Source: Anabaena sp. FACHB-1237
Lineage (GTDB): Bacteria; Cyanobacteriota; Cyanobacteriia; Cyanobacteriales; Nostocaceae
Assembly (NCBI RefSeq): GCF_014696225.1
Contig: NZ_JACJPV010000014.1
Span: 1 to 64,000 of the forward strand
Length of the DNA: 64,000 nucleotides
Direction: 5' to 3'
Below are positions 17,484 to 25,585 of the stretch, one piece after another (within the stretch, counting starts at the first letter, position 1; each line of letters begins with the position of its first letter). The position numbers were made by a program, and so were the translations under genes. Under the pieces are notes generated by a model. The model saw only the letters and a list, made by a program, of their open reading frames with translations. It did no database searches and was not told where the DNA came from.

Positions 17484-17532
17484 AAAATTGGACAATAATT
17501 CTTTAAAAGTGACAACAATTATTTAATGTACA
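17484..17532. repeat. CRISPR-side transposon end with TnsB-site repeats
   Basis: Read inward from 17532 it begins TGTACATTAAATAATTG and repeats TGTC units (17532, about 17514 and 17494), mirroring the other end. A further pair of sites, GGACAAAAATTCTTTAAAA at 17410-17428 and TTGTCC near 17394, extends the array inward. TGTACA at the tip is the terminal hexamer of well-studied V-K elements. It lies 54 bp from the PAM-proximal edge of the tRNA protospacer, near the 60-66 bp spacing known for Cas12k-guided insertion. Confidence 0.8.
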
Positions 17533-17534
17533 AA

Positions 17535-17607
17535 TGGAGAATAGGAGACTCGAACCCCTGACCTCTGCGGTGCGATCGCAGCACTCTACCAACTGAGCTA
17601 ATTCCCC
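17535..17607 (-). tRNA. tRNA-Ala (anticodon CGC)
   Basis: A complete cloverleaf of 73 nt. Acceptor GGGGAAT pairs with ATTCTCC (one G-U). The D stem is GCTC/GAGT with AGTTGGTA loop. The anticodon stem CTGCG/CGCAG encloses ATCGCAC with anticodon CGC. The T arm is AGGGG TTCGAGT CTCCT, and the discriminator is A. CCA is not encoded. The 3' end lies 2 bp from the CAST tip, and the anticodon arm is the target of the CAST homing spacer. The gene itself appears intact after insertion. Confidence 0.95.
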
Positions 17608-17639
17608 AAACCAACTACATTATATTTTAACATTATATT

Positions 17640-18368
17640 CTAACATTGTGGTACGGTGGATGATACATTTTTCTGTAAATAAACTTCTTGTATTCGTTCC
17701 AATTCCAAATCATTTAAGTAATCCACAGTCCAATTAGCTTGACGTTGTAAAATATGGAAGGGATAAGTATTAGCTACCCCGACAACTTGCATTCTAGCGC
17801 GTTTAGCTGCTGTCATACCCACAGGAGTATCTTCTATCGCTAAACACTGATTAGGTTGTAAATTTAAGTCGGGATATAATTGGTTTAATCTCTGTACTGA
17901 TAGTTTATAACCATCCGGTTCTGGTTTACTTGTGGTAATATCATCACCAGAAACAATCACAGGAAAATACTCTATCAGATTAGCACGTTGTAACACTAAT
18001 TCTATTTCTTTTCTCAAAGCACCACTAACTAAACCTAATTTCAGATCACGGGAATGAATTTGAAAGATTATATCTTCAATTCCTGGATATAACGGTAATT
18101 TATCCAGTTTTTCTAATTCCAAAATATAGGCTTGAGCTTTGCGATTAAGCAACTGCATTAAATATGCTTCTGTTAAAATCCTACCACGATTAGCAAATAA
18201 TTCTTGAAAACAAGCGCGATCGCTCCTCCCTAAAGAAGATTGACGTTCTTGTACTCGCTGAGGTTGAAGATTTTCCTGAATCAGAATTTCATCTATCAAC
18301 CGCAGATGAATAGCTTCATCTTTAATAATCACACCATTAAAATCAAATAGAACAGCCTTTAAACTCAT
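17640..18368 (-). CDS. HAD-superfamily hydrolase, beta-phosphoglucomutase-like
   Basis: A 242-residue HAD protein with a C1 helical cap (about 15-85). Motif I is VLFDFNGVI with nucleophile Asp9, motif II is the Ser in LVSGALRKE (about residue 119), motif III Lys is in TTSKPEPDGY (about 152), and motif IV AIEDTPVGMTAAKRA carries the metal acidic residues. The second Asp of the usual DxD is Asn11, so the general acid/base residue of phosphatases and mutases is altered. Substrate is unknown. The gene is 32 bp from the tRNA-Ala gene and reads in the same direction. Confidence 0.88.
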   Translation of the reverse strand: MSLKAVLFDFNGVIIKDEAIHLRLIDEILIQENLQPQRVQERQSSLGRSDRACFQELFANRGRILTEAYLMQLLNRKAQAYILELEKLDKLPLYPGIEDIIFQIHSRDLKLGLVSGALRKEIELVLQRANLIEYFPVIVSGDDITTSKPEPDGYKLSVQRLNQLYPDLNLQPNQCLAIEDTPVGMTAAKRARMQVVGVANTYPFHILQRQANWTVDYLNDLELERIQEVYLQKNVSSTVPQC

Positions 18369-18497
18369 GATAATCCCAAACTATCCTCAGATAATAGCAT
18401 TTTACCTTAGTTGTCAATTTGTGAGATCCAGATTGTCAGAACTTAGTAATTACCACAGCAATAAAGTGTATTAAATAAATATCTTGTAAGGAATAAT

Positions 18498-18525
18498 GTA
18501 GAGACATTTGATCAAATGTCTCTAC
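18498..18525. repeat. Perfect 28-bp palindrome
   Basis: The half-site GTAGAGACATTTGA is followed directly by its reverse complement. Palindromes built on GTAGAGAC...GTCTCTAC are a common dispersed unit in cyanobacterial gaps; related cores (GAGACATT, CGTCTCTAC) occur near 36379 and 47981. It may act as a hairpin between the HAD gene start and ycf3. Confidence 0.6.
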
Positions 18526-18628
18526 AAGACTTTGAAGTGCTGTATAATCTTATCAGTTCTTTTTTGCCTTAGCTCCCCAAACTAAGTTATGCTAATCTCA
18601 CATAAACAAAATCATCATAGGAGCTATT

Positions 18629-19150
18629 ATGCCAAGAACCCAGAAGAATGATAACTTTATTGACAAGTCTTTTACTGTGATGGCAGATATTATCCTCAAA
18701 ATTCTGCCAACTAATAAAAAGGCCAAGGAAGCATTTGTCTATTACCGTGATGGAATGTCGGCACAAGCTGAAGGTGAATATGCAGAGGCTTTAGATTATT
18801 ATGAAGAGGCTTTAACAATTGAAGAAGACTTGAACGATAGAGGTTATATCCTCTACAATATGGGTTTAATCTATGCTAGTAATGGTGATCATAATAAGGC
18901 TTTAGAATTTTATCATCAAGCTATTGAGTTAAATCCTAATTTACCGCAAGCACTCAACAATATAGCGGTAATATATCACTTCCAAGGGGAAAAAGCCAAG
19001 GAAGCAGGAGATCATGATGGTGGAGAAGCACTATTTGACCAAGCGGCAGACTATTGGATCAGAGCGATTCGCATGGCCCCCAATAACTATATTGAAGCTC
19101 AAAACTGGTTAAAAACTACAGGGCGATCGCAAATAGATGTATTCTTTTAA
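18629..19150 (+). CDS. ycf3: Photosystem I assembly protein Ycf3
   Basis: A thylakoid-associated chaperone for photosystem I subunit assembly. The 173-residue sequence has the canonical N-terminus [20 protein letters not shown] and three TPR units (about residues 35-68, 72-105 and 120-153): [41 protein letters not shown], and the longer third with [20 protein letters not shown]. Length and motif match plastid and cyanobacterial Ycf3. The ATG at 18629 follows a GGAG ribosome site 7 nt upstream. It stands alone upstream of gatC by about 107 bp. Confidence 0.97.
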   Translation: MPRTQKNDNFIDKSFTVMADIILKILPTNKKAKEAFVYYRDGMSAQAEGEYAEALDYYEEALTIEEDLNDRGYILYNMGLIYASNGDHNKALEFYHQAIELNPNLPQALNNIAVIYHFQGEKAKEAGDHDGGEALFDQAADYWIRAIRMAPNNYIEAQNWLKTTGRSQIDVFF

Positions 19151-19257
19151 GAAGTTATCAGCTTTTACCATAAGAGAATAGTAGGGGTTTAGCACTGCTA
19201 AACTCTGAAATTCCCCACTTCACACTCCAATTACCAATTACCAATTACCATCAAACT

Positions 19258-19548
19258 ATGATTGATACTGAATTAGTCCGTAAAGTTGCCAATCTCGCAC
19301 GGTTAGAATTAACACCAGATGAAGAAAGTACATTCACTACACAACTGGGTGATATTCTTGATTATGTCGAACAACTAAACAAACTTGATGTTACTAATGT
19401 TGAACCTACCACCAGAGCTATTGATGTAATTAATATCACCAGACCAGATCAGCTGCAACCCTACACCGAACGAGATGCTATTTTAGAATGTGCCCCCGCA
19501 CAAGAAGGAGATTTCTTTAAAGTGCCTAAAATCCTTAATGCTGATTAA
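19258..19548 (+). CDS. gatC: Aspartyl/glutamyl-tRNA amidotransferase subunit C
   Basis: The small subunit of GatCAB, which converts Glu-tRNA(Gln) (and Asp-tRNA(Asn) where needed) to the amide form. The 96-residue protein has all the usual blocks: VRKVANLARLELT, the FTTQLGDILDYVEQLNKLD helix, VEPTTRAI and the C-terminal EGDFFKVPKIL. Start at ATG 19258 gives the standard length. gatA and gatB are not nearby, which is usual in cyanobacteria. The gene is followed by about 600 bp without genes. Confidence 0.96.
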   Translation: MIDTELVRKVANLARLELTPDEESTFTTQLGDILDYVEQLNKLDVTNVEPTTRAIDVINITRPDQLQPYTERDAILECAPAQEGDFFKVPKILNAD

Positions 19549-20149
19549 TACTCGGTCTATAGGGAAAAAGGGAGTATGATTTTATATAACCTCCCTTCTA
19601 TATCAAAGTAAAGTAATTTAATAAGTATAAGTATAGCCATTTCAATTATTGACTCTAATTAATTGCCTAAACTATTTCACTAAGCTAATAAACCCACTGT
19701 GATAACATTCTTGATGTTTATCCGTAAAATCATCACAAAAGTGGCTACAGCATTTAGTTTTCAGCGATCGCTAATAAAGAAATAAATATATATCATAATC
19801 ATAATTATAGCCCATGTCAGCAACGGCGAAATTATTTAGCTTGTCAGCGATCGCTCTTTTAAAAATCGTACCCTAGTTCGGCAATGCCAAAACCCCTTGA
19901 ACTCCTGAAACGATAGCGCAGCATGACCCACCTAAATAGTGTTGATGTTTATTTTAACTAGTGTTAAGCTGTTGTGCCTTTAACTTGAATAATTAATACA
20001 AGCAAGATGCTTGTGCTACTGTAACTTCAGGTTTTTTAATTATACAGTGAGTGCTGCACATTAGCTTATCCGACATAATTCCCCTACAACTTGAGATTTT
20101 CGGTTAATAATTAATTATCAATTATTTTACACCAATCACCAATCACCAA
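19549..20149. other. Repeat-bearing gap between gatC and queC
   Basis: About 600 bp without a gene. It holds two GCGATCGC sites, an inverted copy of the 104-bp MITE (19965-20067), and a short palindrome TAATTAATTATCAATTA near 20106. No promoter for a missed gene is evident. Confidence 0.5.
19965..20067 (-). repeat. 104-bp MITE-like element, copy 1
   Basis: Opposite orientation to the copies at 22621 and 42588. Its ends TAAGCTGTTGTGC and GCACATTAGCTTA are imperfect inverted repeats (11 of 13). Inside is the hairpin ACAAGCA-AGA-TGCTTGT and the blocks GTAACTTCAGGTTTTTTA and CAGTGAGTGCTGC. TA flanks both ends, consistent with an IS630/mariner-type TA target duplication, although TA might instead be part of the ends. 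Confidence 0.8.
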
Positions 20150-20824
20150 TTATTCATATTTAATAGGATCAGTCAATCCTAACTCATTAAAAGCCGCCAA
20201 TCTTAATAAACAAGAATCACAAACACCACAAGCATGATTACCTCCAGCATAACATGACCAGGTTAAATGCCAAGGCACTCCCAAGACATTACCAAGCCTA
20301 ACAATTTCAGTCTTTTTCAAATTGATTAAAGGCGCAACAATAGCAATAGATTTTCCTTCCCTACCCTGTTTAGTTCCTAAACGAAACACATTTTGCATAG
20401 CATTAATATAATCAGGACGACAATCAGGATATCCTGAGTAATCTAAAGCATTAACACCTATATATACTCTTTCAGCACCAATAGCCTCCGCATAACCCAA
20501 AGCAAAACTTAAAAAAATTGTATTTCTTGCTGGAACATAAGTAATGGGAATATTGTCGGCCATCTCTGTAATAGAACGTTGTACAGGTAAAACCATATTA
20601 TTATCTGTTAAAGCCGAACCACCCCACAAACGTAAATCAAAACTCACTACCTGATGTTCTACCACACCAACAGCCTTACCTACAGATAAAGCAGATTCTA
20701 ATTCTCGACGATGACGTTGTTGATAATCAAAGGAAATAGCATAACATTCATAACCATCCGCTTTAGCTTGATAAAGTACAGTAGAAGAATCTAAACCACC
20801 TGATAATAAAATAACAGCTTTCAT
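20150..20824 (-). CDS. queC: 7-cyano-7-deazaguanine (preQ0) synthase
   Basis: Makes preQ0 from 7-carboxy-7-deazaguanine with ATP and ammonia, for queuosine in tRNA. The 224-residue protein begins with the ATP pyrophosphatase loop LLSGGLDSST (residues 6-15), has FDYQQRHRRELE near 33, YVPARNTIFLSFALGYAE (96-113), and the zinc site in SCYAGGNHACGVCDSCLLR (about 190-208). Length is normal. It is isolated; no other que genes are adjacent. Its start faces about 550 bp of gene-free DNA. Confidence 0.97.
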   Translation of the reverse strand: MKAVILLSGGLDSSTVLYQAKADGYECYAISFDYQQRHRRELESALSVGKAVGVVEHQVVSFDLRLWGGSALTDNNMVLPVQRSITEMADNIPITYVPARNTIFLSFALGYAEAIGAERVYIGVNALDYSGYPDCRPDYINAMQNVFRLGTKQGREGKSIAIVAPLINLKKTEIVRLGNVLGVPWHLTWSCYAGGNHACGVCDSCLLRLAAFNELGLTDPIKYE

Positions 20825-21363
20825 AATAGATAATTGGATATTTACACAAGATTATATTTAAACAAAATCATATAAGTTTTCCGTGGGGAGTGGGGGGTGT
20901 AAATTCTTGCTTCTGACTCCCGACACAAAAAAATTTACCCAGACAACCATTATCTCATCTAAAAAACCAGATCCAGAAAAATATTACAAAGTTTTAATCA
21001 ATTATGCCCAAAACATGAAATGATTAACAAAATGCAACAATCAATAATTTGAGCAATTTAAACCATGCCCCATATATCCAAAATCCAACATGATACTTAG
21101 AAATTCACCATTTTAGTCATTTTACTTACAGTAAAAAAATTCACTTACATAGACAAATAAATAATGTCCCCATAATGTCCTCAATCACGCATTACCTATT
21201 ACCCATGACTTATTTCCTAACTTTATTGGTGGGAACTCCAGCAACAAACAGAAATTCTTCATAAACATAATCATTATGTTACCATCAGGATGGTGTAAGA
21301 CAAATAAAAACTGGCATTTATACTTAAATGCCAATGACCATAGCGTGTCTAAATTTGGTGGTT
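20825..21363. other. Gene-free region between divergent genes
   Basis: Over 500 bp, AT-rich. A minus-strand frame of 83 codons (21185-21436) overlaps the neighbouring gene start and lacks family likeness, so it is not called. The region should contain the promoters of queC (left) and the oxidoreductase (right); no consensus pair is convincing. Confidence 0.45.
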
Positions 21364-21369
21364 GAGGAG
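21364..21369 (+). promoter_or_regulatory. Ribosome binding site deciding the GTG start
   Basis: GAGGAG lies 9 nt upstream of GTG 21379. The alternative ATG at 21397 would be 27 nt away and the ATG at 21328 lies upstream of the site. The site therefore favours GTG. Confidence 0.6.
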
Positions 21370-21378
21370 AAAATAATA

Positions 21379-22467
21379 GTGCAAAATAGCATATACATGC
21401 CCGAAACAAATCTGTACACACAGCGTAGCCAAACACAACACATACGCGTAGGCGTAATTGGGGTTGGTAACATGGGGCAACATCATACTCGTGTGTTAAG
21501 TTCGATGAAAGACGTAGAACTAGTAGGAGTTTCAGACATTAACATTGAACGTGGTTTAGAAACAGCTAGTAACTATAAAGTTAGGTTTTTTGAAGACTAC
21601 TGTGACCTATTACCCCATGTAGATGCAGTATGTATAGCAGTACCCACAAGGTTACATTATGCAGTAGGCATGAATTGTCTATTGGCAGGTGTTCATGTAT
21701 TAATTGAAAAACCCATAGCTGCAAGTATATCTGAAGCAGAATCTTTAGTGAATGCAGCGGCCGAATCCCAATGTATATTACAAGTGGGACATATAGAACG
21801 CTTCAACCCTGCATTCAAAGAATTGAGTCAAGTTCTGAAAACAGAACAAATATTAGCTTTAGAATCCCAACGGATGAGTCCCTATTCCGCTAGAGCAAAT
21901 GATGTATCTGTAGTCTTAGACTTAATGATACATGATATTGACCTAATGTTAGAAGTAGCAGGTTCGCCAGTAGTCAAACTCACTGCTAATGGTACTCGTT
22001 CTCTAGACTCAGGATATTTAGACTACGTAACCGCCACACTAGGCTTTGCTAATGGCATTGTTGCCACATTAACCGCTAGTAAAGTCACCCATCGCAAGAT
22101 TCGGCGTTTAGCAGCGCATTGTAAAAATTCTTTTACTGAAGCTGACTTTCTTAGAAACGAAATTTTAGTACATCGGCAAACAGCCATTAACCCACTAGTA
22201 GATCATCAAAAAGCACTGTATAGACAAGATGGTATTATCGAAAAAGTGTTTACGACAAATATTCAACCCCTCAGTGCAGAACTAGAGCATTTTGTCAACT
22301 GTGTACGTGGTGGCAATAAGCCATCAGTAGGTGGTGAACAAGCACTTAAAGCTCTGAGACTAGCCAGTTTAATTGAACAGATGGCTGTAGAAGAAAGGGT
22401 ATGGAATCCGTTAGAGTGGAATTCAGAAAGATTAGAATCTTTCACATCCACAGTACAGAACTGCTGA
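21379..22467 (+). CDS. Gfo/Idh/MocA-family oxidoreductase
   Basis: An NAD(P)-dependent dehydrogenase of the glucose-fructose/inositol dehydrogenase family, 362 residues from the GTG. The Rossmann core is VGVIGVGNMGQHH followed by VGVSDIN, and VHVLIEKPIAASISEAE carries the EKP motif whose Lys is catalytic. The C-terminal alpha/beta domain has VLDLMIHDIDLMLE with the HDID residues. Sugar specificity cannot be deduced. Members with this GHIERFNP segment are often placed near surface-polysaccharide or UDP-sugar genes, but no such neighbours occur here. A short ATG start at 21397 is also possible and changes nothing in the domain. Confidence 0.9.
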   Translation: MQNSIYMPETNLYTQRSQTQHIRVGVIGVGNMGQHHTRVLSSMKDVELVGVSDINIERGLETASNYKVRFFEDYCDLLPHVDAVCIAVPTRLHYAVGMNCLLAGVHVLIEKPIAASISEAESLVNAAAESQCILQVGHIERFNPAFKELSQVLKTEQILALESQRMSPYSARANDVSVVLDLMIHDIDLMLEVAGSPVVKLTANGTRSLDSGYLDYVTATLGFANGIVATLTASKVTHRKIRRLAAHCKNSFTEADFLRNEILVHRQTAINPLVDHQKALYRQDGIIEKVFTTNIQPLSAELEHFVNCVRGGNKPSVGGEQALKALRLASLIEQMAVEERVWNPLEWNSERLESFTSTVQNC

Positions 22468-23108
22468 TAATTACACAATAGGGGTTTAGTAGTGCTGATA
22501 AGTGTCAACTTAATCTACAGATACTTCCCTAAGGTCAGTATAAGTGGTTTATTTGTTTGGCTGATACGCCCGCCTAAAAATGATAGAGCAGCGCGGCGTA
22601 AGCCATATTTCACAGGCTAATAAGCTAATGTGCAGCACTCACTGTATAATTAAAAAACCTGAAGTTACATTAGCACAAGCATCTTGCTTGTATTAATTAT
22701 TCAAGTTAAAAGCACAACAGCTTATCTTGCATCTGACTAGAAAACAGGGCGATTACAAATCGCCTCTACACAGGCAAAACCTGCGTAAACAGGTTAAATA
22801 TCCTTAATGTTTCATTAGTCCACCCAGGTAGTCACTGAGCCTGTCGAAGTGTGGACTTTGCCTGTATAGTAGCGAATTATATTCGCCAAAAACTTTTAAA
22901 ACAACCTCTCAGGATTTGGATAATTCTTAGTCATCTTTAGATGAATTTTGCTATTAGACTATTAAATACAGGAATTCATTCCCATTCAGGCTATGGGCTT
23001 TACGTTAATTTGACACCAAATGATCACTGCTAAACCTAATTTATCTAGGAATAAATCTAGGAATAATAATTTTCACTTTGCACACTACAATATCATAGGA
23101 TTTACTAA
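22468..23108. other. Repeat-rich gap
   Basis: Besides MITE copy 2, this 640-bp gap holds GGCGATTACAAATCGCC (hairpin near 22748), a GTCCAC...GTGGAC pair flanking 22818-22858, a TAGGGGTTTAGTAGTGCTGA unit near 22481 and the segment ATCTTTAGATGAATTTTGC (about 22934), which recurs inverted near 29000. No gene is seen. Confidence 0.5.
22621..22724 (+). repeat. 104-bp MITE-like element, copy 2
   Basis: Ends TAAGCTAATGTGC and GCACAACAGCTTA. Internal hairpin ACAAGCA-TCT-TGCTTGT at about 22674-22690. Nearly identical to copy 3 at 42588-42691 and to the reverse complement of copy 1, with TA at both borders. Confidence 0.85.
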
Positions 23109-23723
23109 ATGCTGGAATGGATTACCAATACAATTAACTCAATGGGCTATGTGGGAATAGCATTACTAATGTTCTTAGAAAACCTATTTCCTCCCATTCC
23201 TTCAGAATTAATTATGCCCCTAGCCGGATTTACAGCTAGAGCGACACCGGAAAAACTAAATATCATTGGTGTATTTTTCGCTGGTTTAGTAGGGTCTGTA
23301 CTAGGTGCATTAGTGTGGTATTATCCCGGTCAAATACTAGGGGAAAAACGCTTAAAATCTTTAGCAGATAAATATGGTAAATGGTTGACAATATCTAGTA
23401 AAGATATTAGCAAAGCTAAACAATGGTTTGAAAAACAAGGCGGAAAAGCCGTATTTATTGGTCGACTTGTTCCTGGTATTCGCACCTTAATTTCTGTACC
23501 TGCGGGTATTGCCAATATGCCCCTATTGCCATTTTTAGGCTATACTACTATAGGTAGCGCCGCTTGGGTAGGCTTACTTACATATTCAGGATATTTATTA
23601 GGCAGTCAATATGAAATAGTAGATAAATATTTAGCTCCCGTGTCCAAGATAGTTTTAGTAGTCGTTGTGGTAGGATTTATTTTTTGGATTCTCAAACGCA
23701 AACGCAAAAAACCCATAGCATAA
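23109..23723 (+). CDS. DedA-family membrane protein
   Basis: A 204-residue inner-membrane protein of the DedA/VTT superfamily, linked in bacteria to membrane lipid scrambling and proton-motive-force maintenance. The diagnostic region is FLENLFPPIPSELIMPLAGF (about 21-40) with the E..PP.P pattern. The second half has GGKAVFIGRLVPGIRTLISVPAG (about 115-137) with the conserved Arg and Pro-Gly. Four to five hydrophobic segments and a Lys/Arg-rich cytoplasmic C-terminus (KRKRKKPIA) agree. The ATG at 23109 is standard. No operon partner is evident. Confidence 0.93.
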   Translation: MLEWITNTINSMGYVGIALLMFLENLFPPIPSELIMPLAGFTARATPEKLNIIGVFFAGLVGSVLGALVWYYPGQILGEKRLKSLADKYGKWLTISSKDISKAKQWFEKQGGKAVFIGRLVPGIRTLISVPAGIANMPLLPFLGYTTIGSAAWVGLLTYSGYLLGSQYEIVDKYLAPVSKIVLVVVVVGFIFWILKRKRKKPIA

Positions 23724-23828
23724 AAAACTTTTCCCGTATTTCTAGTTACACTGAACCAAACCTATAATTTTTTTTAGCTCACCTTTTTGTAAGATGAGCA
23801 TGGAAACTTTTTAAAGTTAGGAGCTTTC

Positions 23829-24986
23829 ATGACAGATCAACCATCCGCCGCTAGTCCTATTAACGCAGCAGCTATTCCTATGAATCGTCCTGCATCTGCT
23901 ACAGCAATTAATACAGTTAAACCAAGCAATCTTAGCACTGTTACTCTTGGTGGTAAAACTATTCTCAGTATTGATTTAGGTAGAACTTCCACAAAAACCT
24001 GTATTAGTCGTGATGCAAATAATGTAGTGTTCATCCCTGCTAACGTCAAGCAAATGCCCATTGAGCAAATTCGCGGTGGAGTATTTGAAGCTAAGGCTAC
24101 AGATGTGATTAAAGATTTGTGGTTAGAGCACCAAAATAGTGGTTATGCTGTAGGTCAATTAGCCGCAGATTTTGGTGCTAATTTGGGAGTTGGTCAATCT
24201 AAAGTAGAGGATGCTCTAGTAAAAGTATTAGCTGCCGCAGGTTATTTTCAACTCAAAGATGAAATTTATGTGGTTATTGGCCTACCCTTCCTTTCCTTAG
24301 AACAGTTTGAAAAGGAAAAGTTACAGCTTGTTACTTTGATTACTGGAAATCATCGGATGAGCTTTCGCGGAGAACCCATCAGCTTAAATGTTGCCAAAGT
24401 TTGGGTAATGCCAGAAGGCTATGGCAGTTTGCTATGGACAGAAACTCAACCTAATAAGGCAGTAACAGTACCGGACTTTACCAAAATTGCTGTGGGTATT
24501 ATTGATATCGGCCATCAAACCATTGATATGATTATGGCTGATAACTTCCGCTTTGCTAGAGGTGCTTCTAAAAGTGAAGACTTTGGTATGAGTGAGTTTT
24601 ATACCAGAGTAGCTAATGAAATTAATGGTGCTGATAGTCAGTCTTTAGCATTAATTGAAGCTGTAAATAAGCCTAAAGGAGAAAGATTCTATCGTCCTAA
24701 AGGTGAGAGTAAACCTACTAATTTAGATGATTTTCTGCCCAATTTGACAGAAATGTTTTCCCGAGAAATTTGTTCCCGTGTCTTGGCCTGGTTGCCAGAG
24801 CGGGTAACTGATGTGATTATTACTGGTGGTGGAGGAGAATTTTTCTGGGAAGATGTGCAACGTCTTCTTAAAGATGCTCACATTAATGCTTATTTAGCTG
24901 CACCTTCTCGTCAAGCTAATGCTTTAGGTCAATATATTTATGGAGAAGCACAATTATCTGCTGCTGTTCGCGCTGCTAATTCATAG
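23829..24986 (+). CDS. Actin-like ATPase of the ParM/StbA family
   Basis: A 385-residue actin-fold protein. After about 45 low-complexity Ala/Pro/Thr residues come phosphate-1 ILSIDLGRTSTKT (about 46-58), phosphate-2 VGIIDIGHQTIDMI (about 221-234) and the adenosine motif VIITGGGGEFFW (about 330-341). ParM-type filaments push plasmid copies apart. In cyanobacteria, chromosomal relatives exist with no assigned role. A small coiled-coil gene begins 15 bp downstream and forms a two-gene operon, mirroring the parM-parR order. The AGGAG at 23819 supports the ATG. Plasmid origin, or a cytoskeletal role in the filament, are both possible. Confidence 0.85.
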   Translation: MTDQPSAASPINAAAIPMNRPASATAINTVKPSNLSTVTLGGKTILSIDLGRTSTKTCISRDANNVVFIPANVKQMPIEQIRGGVFEAKATDVIKDLWLEHQNSGYAVGQLAADFGANLGVGQSKVEDALVKVLAAAGYFQLKDEIYVVIGLPFLSLEQFEKEKLQLVTLITGNHRMSFRGEPISLNVAKVWVMPEGYGSLLWTETQPNKAVTVPDFTKIAVGIIDIGHQTIDMIMADNFRFARGASKSEDFGMSEFYTRVANEINGADSQSLALIEAVNKPKGERFYRPKGESKPTNLDDFLPNLTEMFSREICSRVLAWLPERVTDVIITGGGGEFFWEDVQRLLKDAHINAYLAAPSRQANALGQYIYGEAQLSAAVRAANS

Positions 24987-25001
24987 CTAGGCATAAAACT
25001 A

Positions 25002-25475
25002 ATGTTACAATGGTCAAAAAAAGTAGTTAAATCCGTAACATTTGATACTGAAATTGCTGATGAGAGCTTGTTAGCGCAGGTAGAAAACTATTTGGAATCA
25101 CAACCAGATAAAACATTTAGCCATCTTTGTAAGGAGGCTTTGTGGAAACTTTTATGTGTACCAGAGTCTACCCTGCCTCCTGTAAATACAGCAAGTCGCT
25201 CCCATTTAGAACAGCAAGTTGCTGATCTTCAGCGTCAAATGACGAGTCTGGAAGCGCGTTATTTTGCTAAGGAGTCTAATCGTATAGACTTGATGGAAAG
25301 TCAAATGTTGCAGTTGACGCAACAGGTAGCTATATTAACTATGTTGCTCAATCAACAACCTCCCACTAGCTATACTCCTACAACTGTATCTCAACCCTCT
25401 CCCGTATCTGAAGCATTACCCCAAGAGGAAGATCCTGATATTCTCAGGATTGGTAAGTTACTTGATGATTTTTAA
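25002..25475 (+). CDS. Coiled-coil partner protein of the actin-like gene (ParR-like position)
   Basis: A 157-residue protein. The N-terminus (MLQWSKKVVKSVTFDTEIA) leads to a region resembling a ribbon-helix-helix pattern (LEVENYL-type helix then KTFSHLCKEALWKLL, about 25-50). A coiled coil follows (HLEQQVADLQRQMTSLEARYF, about 66-86, and MESQMLQLTQQVAILTMLL). The end is a Pro-rich linker and an acidic tail EEDPDILRIGKLLDDF. ParR proteins also combine ribbon-helix-helix DNA binding with a C-terminal tail that meets ParM, so a filament adaptor is a reasonable guess, based on position and architecture only. Confidence 0.7.
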   Translation: MLQWSKKVVKSVTFDTEIADESLLAQVENYLESQPDKTFSHLCKEALWKLLCVPESTLPPVNTASRSHLEQQVADLQRQMTSLEARYFAKESNRIDLMESQMLQLTQQVAILTMLLNQQPPTSYTPTTVSQPSPVSEALPQEEDPDILRIGKLLDDF

Positions 25476-25497
25476 GTTCATAATGGTTTAATAGATG

Positions 25498-25532
25498 CAG
25501 ATCCCCGATTTTTTACAGAGTTTGGGGATCTG
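25498..25532. terminator. Bidirectional terminator hairpin
   Basis: Arms CAGATCCCC and GGGGATCTG form a 9-bp stem around a T-rich loop, 22 bp beyond the end of the coiled-coil gene and about 50 bp from the end of opcA. It fits termination for both convergent transcripts. There is only a weak T-run on either side. Confidence 0.55.
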
Positions 25533-25585
25533 TATTTATGGATATTGATTGCAGGCAATATGCCTGTGATCCACAATTATCTGTA

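Larger units (their letters stand above)
8880..17532 (+). mobile_element. Degenerate type V-K CRISPR-associated transposon (CAST)
   Basis: An 8.65-kb element bounded by 49-bp inverted ends that agree at 44 positions. In order it holds tnsB, a scar joining tnsC to tniQ, cargo genes, a truncated tracrRNA, one CRISPR repeat, a degenerate half-repeat with a homing spacer, and the terminal TnsB-site array ending in TGTACA. It stops 2 bp from a tRNA-Ala gene that the homing spacer matches. Known V-K elements have tnsB-tnsC-tniQ at one side and cas12k, tracrRNA and array at the other, and home to tRNA genes. cas12k and most of tnsC and tniQ are gone, so the copy cannot move by itself. Confidence 0.85.

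Noticed and set aside
21185-21436. 83-codon minus-strand frame
   Set aside because: Overlaps the start of the Gfo/Idh gene, has no family likeness and is rich in Cys and Phe as in chance frames.
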